Of a stretch of 64,000 nucleotides of DNA, positions 8,561 to 18,004 are shown piece after piece. The stretch's first letter is position 1. Each line of letters starts with the position of its first letter. Source of the DNA: Paraburkholderia sp. IMGN_8. Its GTDB lineage: Bacteria; Pseudomonadota; Gammaproteobacteria; Burkholderiales; Burkholderiaceae. The stretch is taken from NCBI RefSeq assembly GCF_038050405.1, contig NZ_CP150900.1, forward strand, positions 1,612,001 to 1,676,000. Reading direction: 5' to 3'. Made by a program: the position numbers and the translations under genes. A model generated the notes under the pieces. It was not told the DNA's origin. It saw only the letters and a program-made list of their open reading frames with translations, and did not search any database.

Positions 8561-9955
8561 ATGATTCAGAACGTAATCGACTATTTGATAACTGAGCGCG
8601 CGGGGATCATGTCCCGGCTCGACACCCTGCTACGCATTCCCAGCGTCAGTACTGAGCCGGCCTTCACGCCTCACATGCAAGAAGCCAGACTGTATCTTCG
8701 GCAACGCTTGTGCGAGATCGGCCTGGCGAATGTCCGCGAGTTGGACGGCGGGGGTGAGCCTGCGGTATTCGGCGAATGGCTCGGCGCGCCAGGTAAAGCA
8801 ACCGTACTGATATATGGCCACTACGACGTGCAGCCAGCGGAGCCTCTCGAGCTGTGGCGTACACCACCATTCGAACCCACGCACGAGGATGGCCGCATCT
8901 ATGCGCGAGGCGCATCGGACGTTAAGGGTTCGACCACTATCGCATTGGAAGTCATTGCCGCGTTCCTCAAGGTTGCCGAAGGTTGTCCGGTGAATGTGAA
9001 GGTTTTTCTCGAAGGCGAGGAGGAGACCGGAAGTCCTTCGTTGAGAACCATCATCGAGCGGCACAGCGAACTGCTGCGTGTCGATGCTGTGCTATCGGCA
9101 GATGGCGGCCGCGCCAGTGCGACTGTCCCCACCATCAACACGGGAGCGCGCGGGAGCGGCCAACTGGAATTTCGCGTGCACACGGCGAGCAAGGATCTGC
9201 ATTCTGGACGCTATGGCGGCTGTGTGCGAAATGCCTTGCATGAAATGGCGGCACTCGTCGCCTCGTTGCACCGGCCGGATGGCACGGTGGCTGTTCCCGG
9301 GTTCTATGCGGGCGCTTGCGAACCGACCTCGCGTCAGAAGGCAGACACGGCAGCGTTTCCGTTTGACGCCGACGCCTTCTTCGACGAGATCGGCGGGCGC
9401 AATCATGGCGAGCCTGGCTACAGTGTGCGCGAGCAGATCACGCTTCGACCCGCGCTCGACGTGAACGGAATGTGGGGTGGTTACACTGGGCTCGGCGGCA
9501 AGACGATCATTCCGAATACCGCAAGTGCGAAGCTTACGGTGCGGATCGTGGAGGGGCAGACCTCGGAAGAGGTTTTACAGGCAGTCGTTCGGCATTTGCT
9601 TGGAACATGTCCAGATGGCGTCGAGCTCGAGATAGTCAGCCAGTTCAACGGTGCCCCCGCCTCCACCCTGGACGAAGCTCATCCGCTCGTGCGTGCAGCG
9701 GAAGTCGTGCTGCAAAGCGAGTTCGGCCAAAAGCCTATCCACGTGCGTCTGGGGGCAAGTGTGCCGATAACGGCCGTCTTCAAGGAGATGCTGGGCGTCG
9801 ATACGCTGATGTTCGGCTACAACCTGCCTGACGAGGATGTCCACGCGCCGAACGAATTCTTTCGCGTGCGCTCGATTGACGAAGGAGTTCGCGGATGGGC
9901 CTTACTCCTCGATGAATTGGGCCGCTTCTCGCAAGAGGCGTTTAACAAGGACTGA
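8561..9955 (+). CDS. M20-family metallopeptidase (dipeptidase-like)
   Basis: The 464-residue product shows the M20 metal-binding pattern. GHYDVQP gives the first zinc His, YARGASDVKG the bridging Asp, and LEGEEETGS the catalytic Glu pair; a late HAPNEFF gives a further His. The lid domain lies around residues 200-315. These enzymes cleave dipeptides or N-acyl amino acids in the cytoplasm. The ATG at 8561 is preferred to the in-frame TTG at 8549, which serves as part of a GGATGGA ribosome binding site. The MHS transporter 36 bp downstream suggests that it imports the substrate or exports a product. Confidence 0.88.
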   Translation: MIQNVIDYLITERAGIMSRLDTLLRIPSVSTEPAFTPHMQEARLYLRQRLCEIGLANVRELDGGGEPAVFGEWLGAPGKATVLIYGHYDVQPAEPLELWRTPPFEPTHEDGRIYARGASDVKGSTTIALEVIAAFLKVAEGCPVNVKVFLEGEEETGSPSLRTIIERHSELLRVDAVLSADGGRASATVPTINTGARGSGQLEFRVHTASKDLHSGRYGGCVRNALHEMAALVASLHRPDGTVAVPGFYAGACEPTSRQKADTAAFPFDADAFFDEIGGRNHGEPGYSVREQITLRPALDVNGMWGGYTGLGGKTIIPNTASAKLTVRIVEGQTSEEVLQAVVRHLLGTCPDGVELEIVSQFNGAPASTLDEAHPLVRAAEVVLQSEFGQKPIHVRLGASVPITAVFKEMLGVDTLMFGYNLPDEDVHAPNEFFRVRSIDEGVRGWALLLDELGRFSQEAFNKD

Positions 9956-9991
9956 CACGACTGATTTGTCACTCCGACCTAAGAGACAGAA

Positions 9992-11299
9992 ATGCGAAAT
10001 GAACTAACACACCTATCGGCCTGCCAGCCACGCGCCATGTCGCGAACGAGTCTGCTGGTTGCGACGACCATCGGCAATGCGTTGGAGTTCTTCGACTTCA
10101 CAGTGTTCGGCTTCTTTGCGATCGTCATAGGGAAAAACTTTTTCTCTCCTCTGAATGCACAAGGCCAGTTGTTGTTGTCGGCAACAACCTTCGGCGTCGG
10201 CTTTTTGATCCGACCGCTTGGCGGCGTCCTGATCGGCATTTATGCCGATCGCGCCGGACGTCGCGCCGCGATGACGCTCACCCTGTCACTGATGGCACTG
10301 GGCGCCTGCATGGCTGGCCTCGCACCGACCTACGCTGAGGTCGGCATTGCTGCTCCATTGATCATGATCCTGGCACGACTGATTCAGGGCTTCTCCGCAG
10401 GCGGAGAGGTTGGACCGTCGACAGTTGTTTTGCTGGAGTACGCGCCGTCCGGCTCGCGCGCCTGGTACACGAGCTGGCAGCTCGCGAGCCAGGGCATCGG
10501 CATTGCCCTTGGCGCGGCCTCCGCGACGCTGCTCTCCTATGTCCTGTCTCACGAAGCACTGTACGCCTGGGGATGGCGGATTCCGTTTCTCTGCGGGGCC
10601 GCGATCCTGCCTGCCGGCATTCTGATTCGTCGTCGTCTCGGCGAGCTCGAACGCTCCCCGCGTGCCGCTGCGCGAGGCGAGGGGCATCGGCCGTTGCGTG
10701 CGTTATTGCGTGGACACGGCAGGAATCTGCTTGGCGGGATCCTGCTGTTGATGGGCGGGACCATCACGGCATACATGGTGATCTTCTTTATCCCAACCTA
10801 TGCTGTGCATGAATTGAAGCTTGGTGAAGCGGGGTCGTACGCGTGCGCTCTCGCAAGCGGTGTCCTCCTGGCTGTGTTGTCGCCGCTGGCCGGGAAAATC
10901 GCCGATGCGGTGGGACGTACCATCCCGATCCTCGCCGGCAGAGTCCTATTGATTGCCAGTCTTTACCCCGCTTATGCGTGGCTCAGCAGCGCGCCCAGTG
11001 TGACGCGGCTTTTCATTGTGATGGTTATTCTGATCGTGCCTTACACGATTCAGGGCGCGCCTTCCGTCACCTTGATCCCTGAGTTGTTTCCGAAGTCCAT
11101 CCGCGTCACGGCGACCGGCACGGTCTACAGCCTTGCTGTGGCCGTCTTCGGAGGCCTGACGCAACCTGCCGCCCTATGGCTTGCCGATTTCACCGGGAGC
11201 CGGTTCGCCCCCGCAATAGCGATCACCGCCGGTCTCGTGCTGTCTACTTTTTCGCTACTGATCATCCGGCCGCACATCGAGGATGGCGCGGACGGCTGA
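9992..11299 (+). CDS. MFS transporter, metabolite:H+ symporter (MHS) family
   Basis: The 435-residue protein has 12 predicted membrane helices. MHS hallmarks are ATTIGNALEFFDFTVFGFFA near residues 25-44, the loop RPLGGVLIGIYADRAGRRAAM near residues 72-92, and RLIQGFSAGGEVGPS near residues 128-142. The family moves organic acids, betaines or amino-acid derivatives with protons. It lies just behind the M20 peptidase and ahead of a broken porin gene, in keeping with an uptake function for the same substrate. The substrate cannot be deduced. Confidence 0.88.
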   Translation: MRNELTHLSACQPRAMSRTSLLVATTIGNALEFFDFTVFGFFAIVIGKNFFSPLNAQGQLLLSATTFGVGFLIRPLGGVLIGIYADRAGRRAAMTLTLSLMALGACMAGLAPTYAEVGIAAPLIMILARLIQGFSAGGEVGPSTVVLLEYAPSGSRAWYTSWQLASQGIGIALGAASATLLSYVLSHEALYAWGWRIPFLCGAAILPAGILIRRRLGELERSPRAAARGEGHRPLRALLRGHGRNLLGGILLLMGGTITAYMVIFFIPTYAVHELKLGEAGSYACALASGVLLAVLSPLAGKIADAVGRTIPILAGRVLLIASLYPAYAWLSSAPSVTRLFIVMVILIVPYTIQGAPSVTLIPELFPKSIRVTATGTVYSLAVAVFGGLTQPAALWLADFTGSRFAPAIAITAGLVLSTFSLLIIRPHIEDGADG

Positions 11300-11439
11300 G
11301 CCTCAAACGTGATGCACGCGTTAAGTCGCGGGAATCGGCTACCTCCATCATTTTAAATGAATATTAATAAGTAGTACATATGTTGGTTGGTAGCGGGACG
11401 AGAAAATCATTAAATTTTTTCATGAAACTGGAGATCGAG

Positions 11440-12620
11440 TTGAACAAAAAAAGTCTGATCATGGCATTGGTCGTCGCACTCCCGGCAATCGCTCAGGCTA
11501 GGGGTCCGTCACTCTCTATGGGGTCATCGACGAGGGCATCAATTACCAATCCAACGCGGGAGGGAAGGCGCTCTACAACCTTTCGAGCGGGGTGATCCAA
11601 GGCAGCCGGTGGGGCCTGAAGGGCAGGGAGGACCTCGGCGGAGGCAATGCCGCCGTTTTCGTGCTGGAAAATGGCTTCGACATTAATACAGGGGCACTCG
11701 GTCAAGGTGGCCGTATGTTCGGCAGACAGGCTTTCGTGGGTCTTTCGTCGAACAGCTACGGTATGTTGACGTTAGGCCGCCAGTACGATTCGGTCGTGAC
11801 CTCGCTGGGCGATTTTGCAGCGGGAGATCAGTGGGGCGGCTACATCACCGCTCATCCGGGCGACCTGGATAACTTCAACAATACTATCCGAACCAACAAC
11901 GCGATCAAGTACACGAGCGTTAACTACGGGGGATTTTCCTTCAGCGGGACGTATGCCTTGGGCGGAGTAGCCGGCTCGCTTACCGGCAATCAGGTCTGGG
12001 CGCTTGGAGTTAACTATGCGCGAGGTCCAATCCGTCTTGGCGCCGCTTACCTGAAGGCCCGCACACCGAATGCGGGATTCTTCAGCAACAGTAGCTCGGC
12101 AGCCGTAACACCGGCCACCGTTGCATTGAGTTCTCCGGTGACGACCGGCTTCGTCTCTGCGCATAGCTATAGCGTGGCCGCCGCCGCTGGCTCGTATACG
12201 TTTGGTAACACCACGCTTGGGGTGACTTATTCGAATATTCGCTATGCTGATCTAGGCGATTTGTCGACAGGCGCTAATCCCCACGGGTACTCGGGCAATG
12301 CAGTTTTCAATAACGTCGAAGCGAATGCAAGCTACCACTTGACGCCTGCGCTTCTTTTGGGCGCGGCCTACAACTATACCAACGGTGGCAGCGTTTTGAG
12401 CGCGACGGGGAAAAAGCCAAGCGCCACTTACCATCAGGTATCGCTAGGTGCCGATTATTTCCTCTCGAAGAGAACCGATCTTTACATTATTGGGCTGTAT
12501 CAGAAGGCGTCGGGTGTCGATTCGCGCGATGTGACTGCGGTCGCTGCCGTCAACCTGCTCACGCCATCGAGCAATGATCACATGGCGGTTGTGCGCCTCG
12601 GCATTCGGCACAAGTTCTAA
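11440..12620 (+). pseudogene. Gram-negative trimeric porin with a frameshift at the signal peptide end
   Basis: A TTG at 11440 behind GGAG opens a signal peptide (NKKSLIMALVVALPAIAQA). After the codon at 11497-11499 the frame must shift to recover SVTLYGVIDEGINYQSN and the rest of a 16-strand outer-membrane porin ending IRHKF at 12620. The simplest explanation is loss of one base at about 11500 in GCTCAGGCTAGGGG. The downstream 342 codons are intact, with normal porin repeats, so the lesion is recent or a sequencing error. If real, the gene makes no exported porin. It stands behind the MHS transporter. Confidence 0.8.
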
Positions 12621-12690
12621 CGAACCAGCCGGGAGACATTCAGGCAGTTGCAGTCGTGTCTCCCAATGATGCCTCACCAGGGTAACGTAT

Positions 12691-13029
12691 GTGCAGGAAA
12701 CGAAATTTTGTGGTGACTTTCACCAGACTGTGATGGCAACGACAGAAACTCAAAGCGGGCGACGCGTCCGGCTGGGTGCCGGCGCCGGCTTCTCGGGCGA
12801 TCGTATCGAACCGGCCGTCGAACTGGCGATGCACGGCAAACTCGACTATCTGATCTCCGAATGTCTTGCCGAGCAGACTATTGCAATTGCCCAGCAAGCG
12901 AAGCGAAGGGATCCGCAACTCGGCTATGACCCGTTCGCCTGCGCTAGACGCGCATGGCAAATCGATCAGTGCTGCGTTGCTTGGCATGACAATTCCGAAC
13001 CCAGACTAATTCCGATGATTAGGGCATGA
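12691..13029 (+). pseudogene. N-terminal remnant of an AtuA-like (DUF1446) protein
   Basis: From GTG 12691 or ATG 12733 the frame encodes RVRLGAGAGFSGDRIEPAVELA followed by LDYLISECLAEQTIAIAQ and DPQLGYDP. This is the well-conserved start of the acyclic terpene utilisation AtuA / DUF1446 family. After GYDP the similarity ends and the frame stops at 113 codons, whereas the family is about 450 residues or longer. No remaining part is found downstream, so this is a deletion remnant. Confidence 0.7.
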
Positions 13030-13098
13030 AGAAAGCCAGTGAGGAATAAATAACCGACTCTTCTGCTTCTAGTCTGGGCGACAGCCACTCGAAAGCGC

Positions 13099-14106
13099 AT
13101 GTTCAATTTTCACAAGACAAAAATCGTGAAAGCAAATCTTCAGCAACGACGCGGTTTTATGGCAGGACTGGCGGCAGGCGGATTGAGCGCACTGACCCTG
13201 TCGGCTTGCGGCGGGAGCGCAGTCGCTAATGCAAGCGCGACATCCCAAGGGCTTCCCATTGTTATTCTGGTTCATGGATCCTGGCACAGCTCCTTTTGCT
13301 GGGCTCGAGTACTTCCGTTACTGACTGCACGGGGAGTACGTCCGCTACCTATCGATCTGCCACGGACCGGCTTGAATGTGCGCTTCCCTGCATCGTGGTA
13401 CGCAAGGCCTTTTGATCCCACAGCCTACGCCGACGAAGTCTCACCCCTAGCTGCCACCACGTTGGCCGACTACAGCAACAGCGTTGGATCGCTTATAGAT
13501 GCCCTGCATGCCGCCGGACAAGGGCCGATATACGTGCTCGGGCATAGCCTTGGTGGTGCAACGGTCAACGCGGTCGCCGAGAGTCGTGCTGCGAAATTGG
13601 CAGGCGTGCTTTACCTGTCGGCCCTCTTGCCACTGCCCAACCAGTCGCTTCTCAATACGATCGCTCGTCCAAGCCTCGCCACTTCACGAGTGGTGCAAGG
13701 TCTGGCTGGTGCTATTGCGGTGGGGCCAAACGTTCAGGCAGCGCGGATCGATTCCAACACGCCCGATCCTGCAGTGCGAGCGGCAATACAAGCAACCTAT
13801 TGCGCGGATGTGTCGGAAGACGATTTTCTGGCGTGGCTGAATCTGCTGGTGCCAGACGATCCCACCGACCTCTATGCAACGGCGATTCCACTGACGGCAG
13901 CCGGCTACGGTAGCCTCAAACGCGGCTACATAAAATGCACGGCAGACGAAGCAGTGGTGCCCGCAGCTGCCGACGACATGATTGCTGCGATGGATGCATC
14001 GGGAATCGGCGGAAAGACCATCGTTCAGGAGATCAACAGCAGTCATTGTGCATTTCTCTCGCAACCGGCTGCGCTTGCCAGCGCGATTGTCAACTTCGTG
14101 TCGTAG
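13099..14106 (+). CDS. Exported alpha/beta hydrolase, predicted lipoprotein
   Basis: The 335-residue protein has an N-terminal QQRRGFMAGLAAGGLSALTLSAC segment. It combines a twin-arginine-like start with a lipobox LSAC near residue 37. The alpha/beta hydrolase core shows the oxyanion strand VILVHGSWHSSFCW near residue 55, the nucleophile elbow GHSLGG near residue 148 and a late SSHCAFLSQP that supplies the His. It probably cleaves an ester or amide in the cell envelope. A later in-frame ATG at 13159 would lose the RR motif. The gene stands alone behind the AtuA remnant. Confidence 0.82.
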   Translation: MFNFHKTKIVKANLQQRRGFMAGLAAGGLSALTLSACGGSAVANASATSQGLPIVILVHGSWHSSFCWARVLPLLTARGVRPLPIDLPRTGLNVRFPASWYARPFDPTAYADEVSPLAATTLADYSNSVGSLIDALHAAGQGPIYVLGHSLGGATVNAVAESRAAKLAGVLYLSALLPLPNQSLLNTIARPSLATSRVVQGLAGAIAVGPNVQAARIDSNTPDPAVRAAIQATYCADVSEDDFLAWLNLLVPDDPTDLYATAIPLTAAGYGSLKRGYIKCTADEAVVPAAADDMIAAMDASGIGGKTIVQEINSSHCAFLSQPAALASAIVNFVS

Positions 14107-14735
14107 TGCGTTTGCAGCGTTGCCTTCGTCTTTCCCGTTTGACCGGCAAAATGGGGATCAAGTTGTTCCTGCGCATTCCGATGTACGCCGGTGAGCCGAT
14201 TCTTAGCCTCAGCGAAGAATTTCATGCAGGCGAGCAAGCAAACAAACAAGATCAATCTAATGGTGTCCACGTACGTTGGAGTCCATGTGTGGCGGAATCC
14301 GGTCGAGAAAGCATGCAGTGCGGCCGCTGACAAGGTTCGGGACGCCATGATCGGCCTGAAGATCGCCGCGCCCTCTGGAGTAGTCGAAACGTCGTCGGGG
14401 ACAGGCTCGTATCGGTGTGTGAGCGTGCACGCAACACTCAACCCGTCGCGCCTGAATGTGCCCAACGGCTCGAGGGAGCCAAGAAAGCACGAATGGCACG
14501 AGGGGTACGTATCGCCGACGACGCCACTGACGTGAATCGTGCACGAAGGCCCGCCAACCTCCATCTGACGTTCGGGCGGTCAGCTTAAAAGGAATAGACC
14601 TGCCGCACGTAACGATCAGAACCGTCTGCGCGACGAACACGATAGCAGCCTCTCCGGGTTCATTCGGCAGCAGCACGCATTACAGCGGCGCGGCTTCAAC
14701 CGTCAGCATTCGAGGCAGTTCGTACGGTTTGCCTT
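14107..14735. other. Intergenic region without a convincing gene
   Basis: Several overlapping frames exist, the longest plus-strand one usable from ATG 14224 (about 103 codons). None has a good ribosome binding site or a family match. The composition is less GC-biased than the flanking genes. It separates the exported hydrolase from cynR. Confidence 0.4.
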
Positions 14736-15650
14736 TTACGAAGCCTGCCTCGCCCGTCGGCCACCCGGCTCAGCCGCGCTTTCCTCAAGCGCAAGCGCGA
14801 TGAATGCTCGCGCTGCCGCGGTTCGATATGCGTCTTTGCGCAGTAGCAACGCAGCGGTTCGCTGCGGCGGCGCCGGTTCCATGTCCACCAGACACAGTTC
14901 GCTGTGCGCGCGTGCAATCGCGGCCGGTAGCAGCGTTGCGAGCGCGCTACGCTGCACGACCTCGATAGCCGCGCTGATCGAATTGACCTCCATCGCAATG
15001 CGCGGCGCGACGCCATTCTGTTTGCAATATCGATCGATGTAGTGGCGGGTAGCAAACTCTTCGTTGAGCAGCACGAGCGCTTCACTTTCGAACTCGCAAA
15101 GCGTCAACGCAGTGCGCTTCTTCGCATGCGGATGGGACTTGCCGACCACCATCGCCAGGGCTTCGACGAAAAGGACCTGGGTCTCGACGTCGGGGGAGTG
15201 CGTATCGTCGAACGCAATGCCGACATCAAGCGCATCTTCGTTCAACAACGTCTCCATTCGGTCCTGCGGCATTTCGAGGATGTTCAGCGTGATGTTCGGA
15301 TAGCTGCGGTTGTACTTCTCCAGCAACGGACCGATCAGGTAAGCGGTGAACGTCGGGGTCATCGCGAGGCGAAGCGAGCCGCGGCTCAATTCCTGCACAT
15401 CGTGGATCGCCCGCATGCCCGCCTCCAGGTCTTGCAGCGCGCGCTGCGCGTAGCGCACATAAGCCGTGCCGGCGTCGGTCAGCTGGATCGTCCGGCCGGA
15501 CCGGTCGAGCAACTGCACGCGCAGCGTGTCCTCAAGCTGCCTGATCTGTTGCGACAACGTCGGCTGCGACACGTGCAGTGCCTCGGCCGCGCGCGTGAAA
15601 TTGCGATGTTCCGCGACTGCCAGAAAGTAACGGATGTGCCGGAGCAGCAT
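14736..15650 (-). CDS. cynR: LysR-family regulator of the cyanate operon
   Basis: The 304-residue protein has an N-terminal winged HTH (MLLRHIRYFLAVAEHRNFTRAAEALHVSQPTLSQQIRQLE in pieces, residues 1-40) and a LysR effector domain. A GAGGAGG ribosome binding site precedes the ATG. It is divergent from cynT and cynS. In E. coli CynR activates cynTSX in response to cyanate, and the same arrangement here supports the name. The C-terminus carries an extra Arg/Ala-rich tail. Confidence 0.88.
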   Translation of the reverse strand: MLLRHIRYFLAVAEHRNFTRAAEALHVSQPTLSQQIRQLEDTLRVQLLDRSGRTIQLTDAGTAYVRYAQRALQDLEAGMRAIHDVQELSRGSLRLAMTPTFTAYLIGPLLEKYNRSYPNITLNILEMPQDRMETLLNEDALDVGIAFDDTHSPDVETQVLFVEALAMVVGKSHPHAKKRTALTLCEFESEALVLLNEEFATRHYIDRYCKQNGVAPRIAMEVNSISAAIEVVQRSALATLLPAAIARAHSELCLVDMEPAPPQRTAALLLRKDAYRTAAARAFIALALEESAAEPGGRRARQAS

Positions 15651-15664
15651 AGGACCTCCTCAAA

Positions 15665-15683
15665 CTATTGGTATTGCCTATAG
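15665..15683. promoter_or_regulatory. Dyad operator in the cynR-cynT divergent promoter
   Basis: CTATTGG-TATTG-CCTATAG forms an imperfect 7-bp dyad with one mismatch. It lies 15 bp upstream of the cynR start in an AT-rich stretch that is otherwise free of coding frames. The form is that of LysR-type binding sites. Assignment to CynR is inferred from position. Confidence 0.55.
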
Positions 15684-15783
15684 GGAAAATAATAAACTGG
15701 TCTTGGACACTATAGTTTGAGCGGTGCATTCTTCGTCCATCGGTTCGCAATAACCCCCGTGACTAACCCCGATGGAGCGAAGC

Positions 15784-16443
15784 ATGCAAGAAATCATTGA
15801 CGGCTTCCTGAAGTTCCAGCGCGACGCGTTTCCGCAGCGCTCTGAGCTTTTCAAGCTGCTCGCCACGAGCCAGCACCCGCGCACCTTGTTCATCTCGTGC
15901 TCGGACAGCCGGCTCGTACCGGAACTCGTCACGCAGCGCGAGCCGGGCGACCTGTTCGTGATCCGCAACGCCGGCAACATCGTGCCATCGTACGGCCCGG
16001 AACCGGGCGGCGTGTCCGCCACGGTTGAATACGCGGTCGCCGCACTCGGCGTCACCGATGTGGTGATCTGCGGTCACTCAGATTGCGGTGCGATGACGGC
16101 CATCGCCACCTGCAAGTGCATGGACCACATGCCGGCTGTGCGCAATTGGCTGCGCTATGCAGATTCCGCGAAAGTCGTGAACGAGGCGCGCGAGCACAGG
16201 AGCGAACGGGACCGGGTCGACTCGATGGTCCGCGAAAACGTGGTCGCCCAGCTTGCCAACATCAAGACTCATCCCTCCGTGCGGCTCGCGCTTGAACAAG
16301 GACATCTGGCCTTGCACGGCTGGGTGTACGACATCGAAACCGGCTCGATCGATACGCTCGACGGCACGACGAACCGCTTTGTTTCTCTCGCGGAAAATCC
16401 GCATGTTTGTGCAATCCCGGCTCGACTCAACCTCGCTGCCTGA
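15784..16443 (+). CDS. cynT: Beta-class carbonic anhydrase of the cyanate operon
   Basis: The 219-residue product starts [16 protein letters not shown], nearly the E. coli CynT N-terminus, and has the same length. The ATG at 15784 with GGAG upstream is therefore preferred to the in-frame ATG at 15772. Zinc ligands are visible in ISCSDSR (Cys, Asp) and CGHSDCGAM (His, Cys). The enzyme hydrates CO2, keeping bicarbonate available for cyanase, which would otherwise deplete it. The cyanase gene follows 42 bp downstream in the same operon. Confidence 0.94.
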   Translation: MQEIIDGFLKFQRDAFPQRSELFKLLATSQHPRTLFISCSDSRLVPELVTQREPGDLFVIRNAGNIVPSYGPEPGGVSATVEYAVAALGVTDVVICGHSDCGAMTAIATCKCMDHMPAVRNWLRYADSAKVVNEAREHRSERDRVDSMVRENVVAQLANIKTHPSVRLALEQGHLALHGWVYDIETGSIDTLDGTTNRFVSLAENPHVCAIPARLNLAA

Positions 16444-16485
16444 ACCACTGCTTTTCAACTTCATTCCAATTCAAGGAGCAAGATC

Positions 16486-16956
16486 ATGACGCAATCTCAA
16501 TATAGCCAGACCTCCCGTGAAGCCCTGACCGACGCGATCATCGACGCGAAGGTCCGCAAGAACCTGACCTTCGAGCAGATCAACGAAGGCACTGGCCTCA
16601 GCCTCGCGTTCGTCACCGCCGCGTTGCTCGGCCAGCATCCGCTGCCGGCGGACGCCGCCAAGGTCGTGGCCGACAAGCTGGACATGGGCGAAGACGCGGT
16701 GCGCCTGCTGCAGACGATTCCAGTGCGCGGCAGCATCCCGGGCGGCGTGCCGACCGATCCGACGATCTACCGGTTCTACGAGATAGTGCAGATCTACGGT
16801 TCGACGCTAAAGGCGCTGGTTCATGAGAAGTTCGGTGACGGCATCATCAGCGCAATCAATTTCAAGCTCGACATCAAGAAAGTCGACGATCCGGAAGGCG
16901 GCTCGCGTGCGGTGATCACGCTCGACGGAAAATATCTGCCGACCAAGCCGTTCTGA
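16486..16956 (+). CDS. cynS: Cyanate hydratase (cyanase)
   Basis: The 156-residue product is of normal cyanase length. Cyanase converts cyanate and bicarbonate to carbamate and CO2; the carbamate then breaks down to ammonia. The N-terminal helical domain (residues 10-85) is followed by the catalytic region. Arg and Glu lie in [12 protein letters not shown] (near residues 98-101) and Ser in GIISAINF (near residue 124), the three known active-site residues. A GGAGCA ribosome binding site precedes the ATG. It is the last clear gene of the cyn operon. Confidence 0.95.
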   Translation: MTQSQYSQTSREALTDAIIDAKVRKNLTFEQINEGTGLSLAFVTAALLGQHPLPADAAKVVADKLDMGEDAVRLLQTIPVRGSIPGGVPTDPTIYRFYEIVQIYGSTLKALVHEKFGDGIISAINFKLDIKKVDDPEGGSRAVITLDGKYLPTKPF

Positions 16957-17081
16957 GCCGGATAGGGAGTCGTTCGTACGTGAACGACCCCACCAAATTG
17001 ATCCCGAATACATATTAGGTAATTGAAGCCATGAAGGCTTCAGCCGCACTCGCCAAACTCTCTTCCTCGATGGAGAAAATC

Positions 17082-17408
17082 ATGAAGATCCGCATTCTTG
17101 CCGCCCTTATCGTTGCAAGCGCTATCGCCGCTCCCGCTTTTGCAGACCCCGACGCTCCTGCGCTGACCCGCACACAGGTGCGCGCAGAACTCGTCCAGCT
17201 GCAAGCGGCTGGCTACGACCAGTCCCGCGGCGACGACGCAAACTATCCGGTCGAGATTCAGGCGGCCGAAGCGCGCGTCGCAGCGCAAAACGGTGGCTCA
17301 AGCGCCTATGGCGGTGTGGCTGCCAACGGTTCGTCGGCAGCTGGCGTCCGCAAGAGTGCCCATCATCTTGACAATGACGGCATGCAGCCGGTTTATTTCG
17401 GTCAATGA
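17082..17408 (+). CDS. DUF4148 small exported protein
   Basis: The 108-residue protein has a signal peptide (MKIRILAALIVASAIAAPAFA, cut near residue 21). The mature part LTRTQVRAELVQLQAAGYDQ...NYPVEIQAAEARVAAQ defines DUF4148, a family frequent in Burkholderiaceae with no known function. The C-terminus is Gly/Ser-rich. I chose the ATG at 17082 because it opens the signal peptide and has GGAG upstream. It lies 125 bp after cynS and may have its own promoter. Confidence 0.85.
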   Translation: MKIRILAALIVASAIAAPAFADPDAPALTRTQVRAELVQLQAAGYDQSRGDDANYPVEIQAAEARVAAQNGGSSAYGGVAANGSSAAGVRKSAHHLDNDGMQPVYFGQ

Positions 17409-17537
17409 CGGCAAGGCTGGATCGTGGGTGGACGGCGGCAGTGCTTTAGGTTGGCGATCGCATGCGAGCTTTGAGTGCCGGTCATCGTCCACAATTTGAA
17501 GGGGATCGGTCATTCGCTTACGTGGCGCGACTGACTC

Positions 17538-17960
17538 TTAATGTCGATAAGCGGCGTAATGCGCGAGTGAAGCGCTGCTCAGCCATTTCAAGGCTCGCTT
17601 CCGTCCGTGTTGTCGCCTCATCGCTCGCTCGAACAGACCCACAGCACCCTCCATCCGCTCCCGCTGTTCCCGCGCCGCCACCGCCGCCGCACCGACAAAC
17701 CGGATGCAGGCGATCCCTGCGACCCGATTGGTCAGCCGTTCGGCCAGCACGTCTTCGCCCGCCTCAAGAAATGGGCGGCCCGCGGAAGTTAGCGTAGGAG
17801 GATAGGTGCTGCGGTCGATCAGTTCCGCGCCGACCCACTGTTCGAGCGATTTGATGCGGCGGCTAAGGCCCGACTGCGTGACGTTGCGAACGTCGGCAGC
17901 GCGCGAGAACGTGTGATGCCGCGCTACCGCGACGAAGTCCTCGATCTATTGAACTTCCAT
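17538..17960 (-). pseudogene. LysR-family regulator remnant with an in-frame stop
   Basis: From the ATG at 17960, behind GAGGGAG, the frame reads MEVQ, then TAG (17948-17946), then IEDFVAVARHHTFSRAAD. It continues through the HTH VTQSGLSRRIKSLEQWVGAELIDRST. The family normally has Trp-Leu or Trp-Ile here, so TAG is probably a mutated TGG. After residue 70 the similarity fades, and the frame ends at 17538 without an effector domain. It lies upstream of nothing it could obviously control, next to the ABC transporter cluster. Confidence 0.75.
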
Positions 17961-18004
17961 ATGCTCCCTCCGCGCCACTCGCTATCTGGTCACGCCCGGC
18001 CGCG

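Noticed and set aside
14224..14535. 103-codon plus-strand frame between the hydrolase and cynR
   Set aside because: Weak ribosome binding site, no family match, and unusual composition for this genome.
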